Shown one piece after another: positions 60,846 through 64,000 of a stretch of 64,000 nt of DNA (position 1 is the stretch's first letter; every line of letters starts with the position of its first letter). Location of the stretch: NCBI RefSeq assembly GCF_003945595.2, contig NW_024104443.1, positions 1,860,001 to 1,924,000 of the forward strand, written 5' to 3'. The notes beneath the pieces are model-generated. The model saw only the letters and a program-made list of their open reading frames with translations. It was not told the DNA's origin and ran no database searches. The translations under genes were made by a program, and so were the position numbers. This DNA is from Pipra filicauda (lineage: Eukaryota > Chordata > Aves > Passeriformes > Pipridae).

Positions 60846-63800
60846 GAGTCTTATGCATTAGTTCAAAGCACAGGGGGATCTCCAGTGAAGCTGAATTGCA
60901 CAGGTAATTGAATGGGGAGGTATGAATCTTGTAAATTACTTTGTATCCTCTACTGCAGCAGCAAAACGGAAATGTAATAATGAAGTTAACTCTAATAGAT
61001 AACACTGAAAACTGGCAGCTGGCTTTGTTCCAAGAAGCCTTTTAGGCCCTCTCAATATACAGTTATTATTGTGCTCCTAATTACAGCTTTACTGAACTCC
61101 TTTATAAACTTTACAGTGTAAGTATTTAGCACATTTTAAGAGCAGTTGGCTATAATGTATGTCCAATAATATATAACTATGTAGGCTGTAGCATGAATAG
61201 TTTTTGCATTTTGTGGGTTTTAAAGATCCCACTGCCATCTGAAAATCAAGTATTTCATCATTCATGTTAGAAGTCTATGGGTTACAGATGTTATGGCTGG
61301 CAGGTCACGGCTGTGAGTATAGGTCTCTTATTTTAAAACAGTAACAGAACCATGATAATTTCTCTGTGTAGGTAAGTAATGGATTGCATGGCTGAATTCA
61401 TACACCAGATTCTCAACTTCATTCAACATAGATTTCCTGAAGGGTTTTGGGAAGAAGCAGTGTTGTCTTTTCACTGTGTTTGTAGTGACTAAGGAGCCAA
61501 GATCTGAAGTTAGCAGATCAACCATGTTCTCACTTTTGTATGAGAAAATTGATTCCACAACTCCATGTCAGTTCTGATGAGGTACTAACTTAGGACTACT
61601 GGCATGCTTTAAATTTCTGCTCTGTGTTTTCCTCCTGCAGCAGCATATATCAGAAAATCATCAGATCAGTACCAGGAGTTATGAAACAAAGAAACAAAGC
61701 AAGACCCTTCCCCCTGCCAGCCACACACACATTCACTTTCCGGGTTTTGCACTATTTGAGGAGAAATCTTGGGAGAACTTAGATACAGAATTTTTCCACA
61801 CAATCTTGATGATTCAGTGAAATCTGTATGTTTTACAGAGAGTTTTTTTGGTTGTTTCTTTGTTGTTTGGTTTGGTTTGGTTTTTTTTTATAAAATGTCC
61901 TTAAATATCAAGCAATATTCTGATATGTGTTGGAAAGTGGGTTAAATACTCTCTTCCAGGGGCCAGCTTTGATGAAACCCTGACCACTTGGTGGGTCTTG
62001 AGTCTTGCCCTGTATCATGTCCCCTTCATCACTAGATGTTTTCACATCCTGTTAGGGGCTGAGCTTTGAAGAGCTGAGGATTTGTAGTGTGCACACCTCT
62101 GGATCAGGTAGGAGAAGTTAGTCCTGAGATTTTAAGTTCTGGTCTGCCAAGACTGGGTGTTGCTGCTGTTGTTTTCTGGACAAGGAAGATCACATTCTTT
62201 TGATTTGTGTACAGACCTTCAGGATTAGTATTTGCTGTGTGTGGAGTCTTGTCAAGCCTAGAGCTGAACCTCTGACATCTGATTCAGTCTTTCCCGACAA
62301 AGGACCATTTAACGGATATGGAAAGTATCCCTTAGAAAATATCTGTGGAGAGCAGATGCTATCTTGAGCTGTATTGATACGTGTCCTCCTAATTCCTTAT
62401 TCTGACCCTACAACTTAAAACAATGTCCTGTTTTTCAGGGAATTTTTTTGAAAAAATGGGGATCTTTAGAATTAAAATACTCAAATACCTTTTCACTGGG
62501 ACTGAGGTACTCACTACGTTGTCTTTGAAAATGAGTGAACTCTCAGAGCTCATTAGAGGTGAAAGTTGCCCATTCAAATCAAATATGTCTTAATGAGCAG
62601 GCTTGCTTTTTTTAATTAACTCAGGTATATTCTTATTAGTTTGGCCAATATTGTGAAGAAAGATTGTCTATGATGTGAAGAATCCTTATAAATATTTGCT
62701 GCAACTCAGCAACAGATTTGAGGTTTGGGATGACAGTCTAAGGTCTGTTCCCAAAATTTTGTTTTGCGGAAATTATTCCCTAATAAACCTGGGGAAGGAC
62801 AGCAGGAAAAAAGTTAATGGTCAGGCAATTTCTTATATGTTAACTGAAATTTGATATATATCTGCCTCCTGAATTCGAAAAACACCATGCAAACTTGTCA
62901 TATTTTTGCTTCTATTTTCTTACAACTAGGTAATATACCCATTTAATACATAAATTAGCCATGCAATTAGTGTAAACTCTGGAGTAAATTTATTACACAT
63001 TAAGTTTCTGAAATCTCTCATGAACCTTTTGATAATACAGTTTATTATATTTAGAGTGTTATCTTGTCCTTTTTGACTTTCACTTGTGCTCAGAGCTGTG
63101 ACAGCTGCAGCACACAAAACATGGGACGCCCTGCTGTTTATGGTTTATTTGCCTCAGATTCTGTAGCTGTGAAATAACTCCAACTATTTTTCATCATTTC
63201 CAAGAATAAAAGATGGATAGTCCATAGAAATAGTAAACATAGTTATTCACATACCTGTGTAATTCGTAGTTTTATGTAGCTGACTTAACCTTCCTCAGTT
63301 TTCTCTTTTCTGGGTTACTGGGGACTATTTTTCTTAGTCTTTCCCCTCAACCAGTGTGACTGTCCTCTGAACTTTCTCTGGTTACCCTGTGAGGGCCTAT
63401 CAACATCGCATTTCTAATTATCAGTGGTAGAGCAGAAAAAAATACCCATGCACCAGTAAGGAAACACTCAGAAGTCTTTCTGGGATATCACAAACGTGTT
63501 TATTTTGTGTTACAGCACAGAGATAATTTTATATGTCAAAATCTACTTCAAACACTAGTAAGTCTATTGCCAAGAATGAGATTCAATGAAATGTACTCCT
63601 ACTCCTGTGACTTTTGAAATCTATTTTGGATAAACAGAACTTCATTTATTTGATGCTGTTCTGAGAAGTATTCAAAAGTAAATTAATATTTGCTGGCATA
63701 ATTTCATTCAGCTCTAATTCACTGAATGTTGTATTTTTTCCTGTCGATGTGATGTCTCTACTACAGTTAATGCAGCCTTCAGACAGTTACTGACTGTACA

Positions 63801-64000
63801 TGCTTCCAGTAATGTACCTCCTGCACTACTGTACTTCTATGGAGACACATAATTGTCATAACTTGCACCATCTTGAATGAACCTGGTTTATTTTCTAGAC
63901 TTAATTGTTGCTTACCCAAGTCCCAGTTTATTGCTTATCAGTACTCTGGATGGTAGTCACTGTACATGTATATATTAACCCTGACTCATTTTCTGGCAAT
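60846..64000. other. intergenic to window end, no gene recognised
   Basis: AT-rich DNA. Minus-strand frames of 60-95 codons show no motif. No CR1, LTR or RNA gene recognised. Confidence 0.5.

Noticed and set aside
1..64000. CRISPR arrays, operons, tRNA or rRNA genes
   Set aside because: No spaced direct repeats, no bacterial-type gene packing and no cloverleaf or rRNA sequence were seen.

Overview
The window looks like avian nuclear DNA. It is AT-rich with long introns. It carries at least seven CR1 LINE fragments, some ending in the avian ATTCTATGATT-type 3' end, several short avian-type solo LTRs, and an RTE-clade LINE resembling AviRTE. No prokaryotic, plasmid or viral gene organisation is visible. 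The species cannot be fixed from sequence alone. The gene belongs to a region that is Z-linked in chicken (recalled synteny, not tested here).

The only protein-coding gene I can support is SLCO4C1 (organic anion transporter OATP4C1) on the plus strand. Thirteen coding exons run from the ATG at 15244 to the stop at 44196. Every junction keeps frame, and the spliced CDS is 2052 nt (683 aa). It has the 12-TM OATP layout, the family signature in exon 5 and the cysteine-rich Kazal-like loop in exons 9-10. Exon 1 sits in a CpG island (about 14985-15600). All introns are GT-AG except intron 4, which is best explained as GC-AG. The 3' UTR probably ends near 45220, with a second signal at 45456.

Upstream (1-14.9 kb) there is no recognisable gene. 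This part holds a CR1 3' end (232-476), a solo LTR with a 5-bp target duplication and an internal 28-base C run (8234-8819), and a decayed but near-full-length RTE-clade LINE on the minus strand (9476-13114) flanked by an 11-bp near-perfect duplication.

Downstream (45.2-64 kb) there is again no confirmed gene. It contains CR1 copies of different ages, an LTR/CR1 junction (50163-50702), an isolated exon-like segment (50809-50932), a solo LTR with a 6-bp duplication (51143-51711), a 96-bp 3'-tail copy of the same RTE family with a perfect 12-bp duplication (52444-52539), a compound CTG/GTT/ATT microsatellite (59064-59175), and a third solo LTR with a 5-bp duplication (59236-59968).

I found no convincing new biological system. 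The most distinctive observations are the paired RTE copies with target duplications, the GC-AG intron in SLCO4C1, and a uORF whose stop overlaps the SLCO4C1 start codon.
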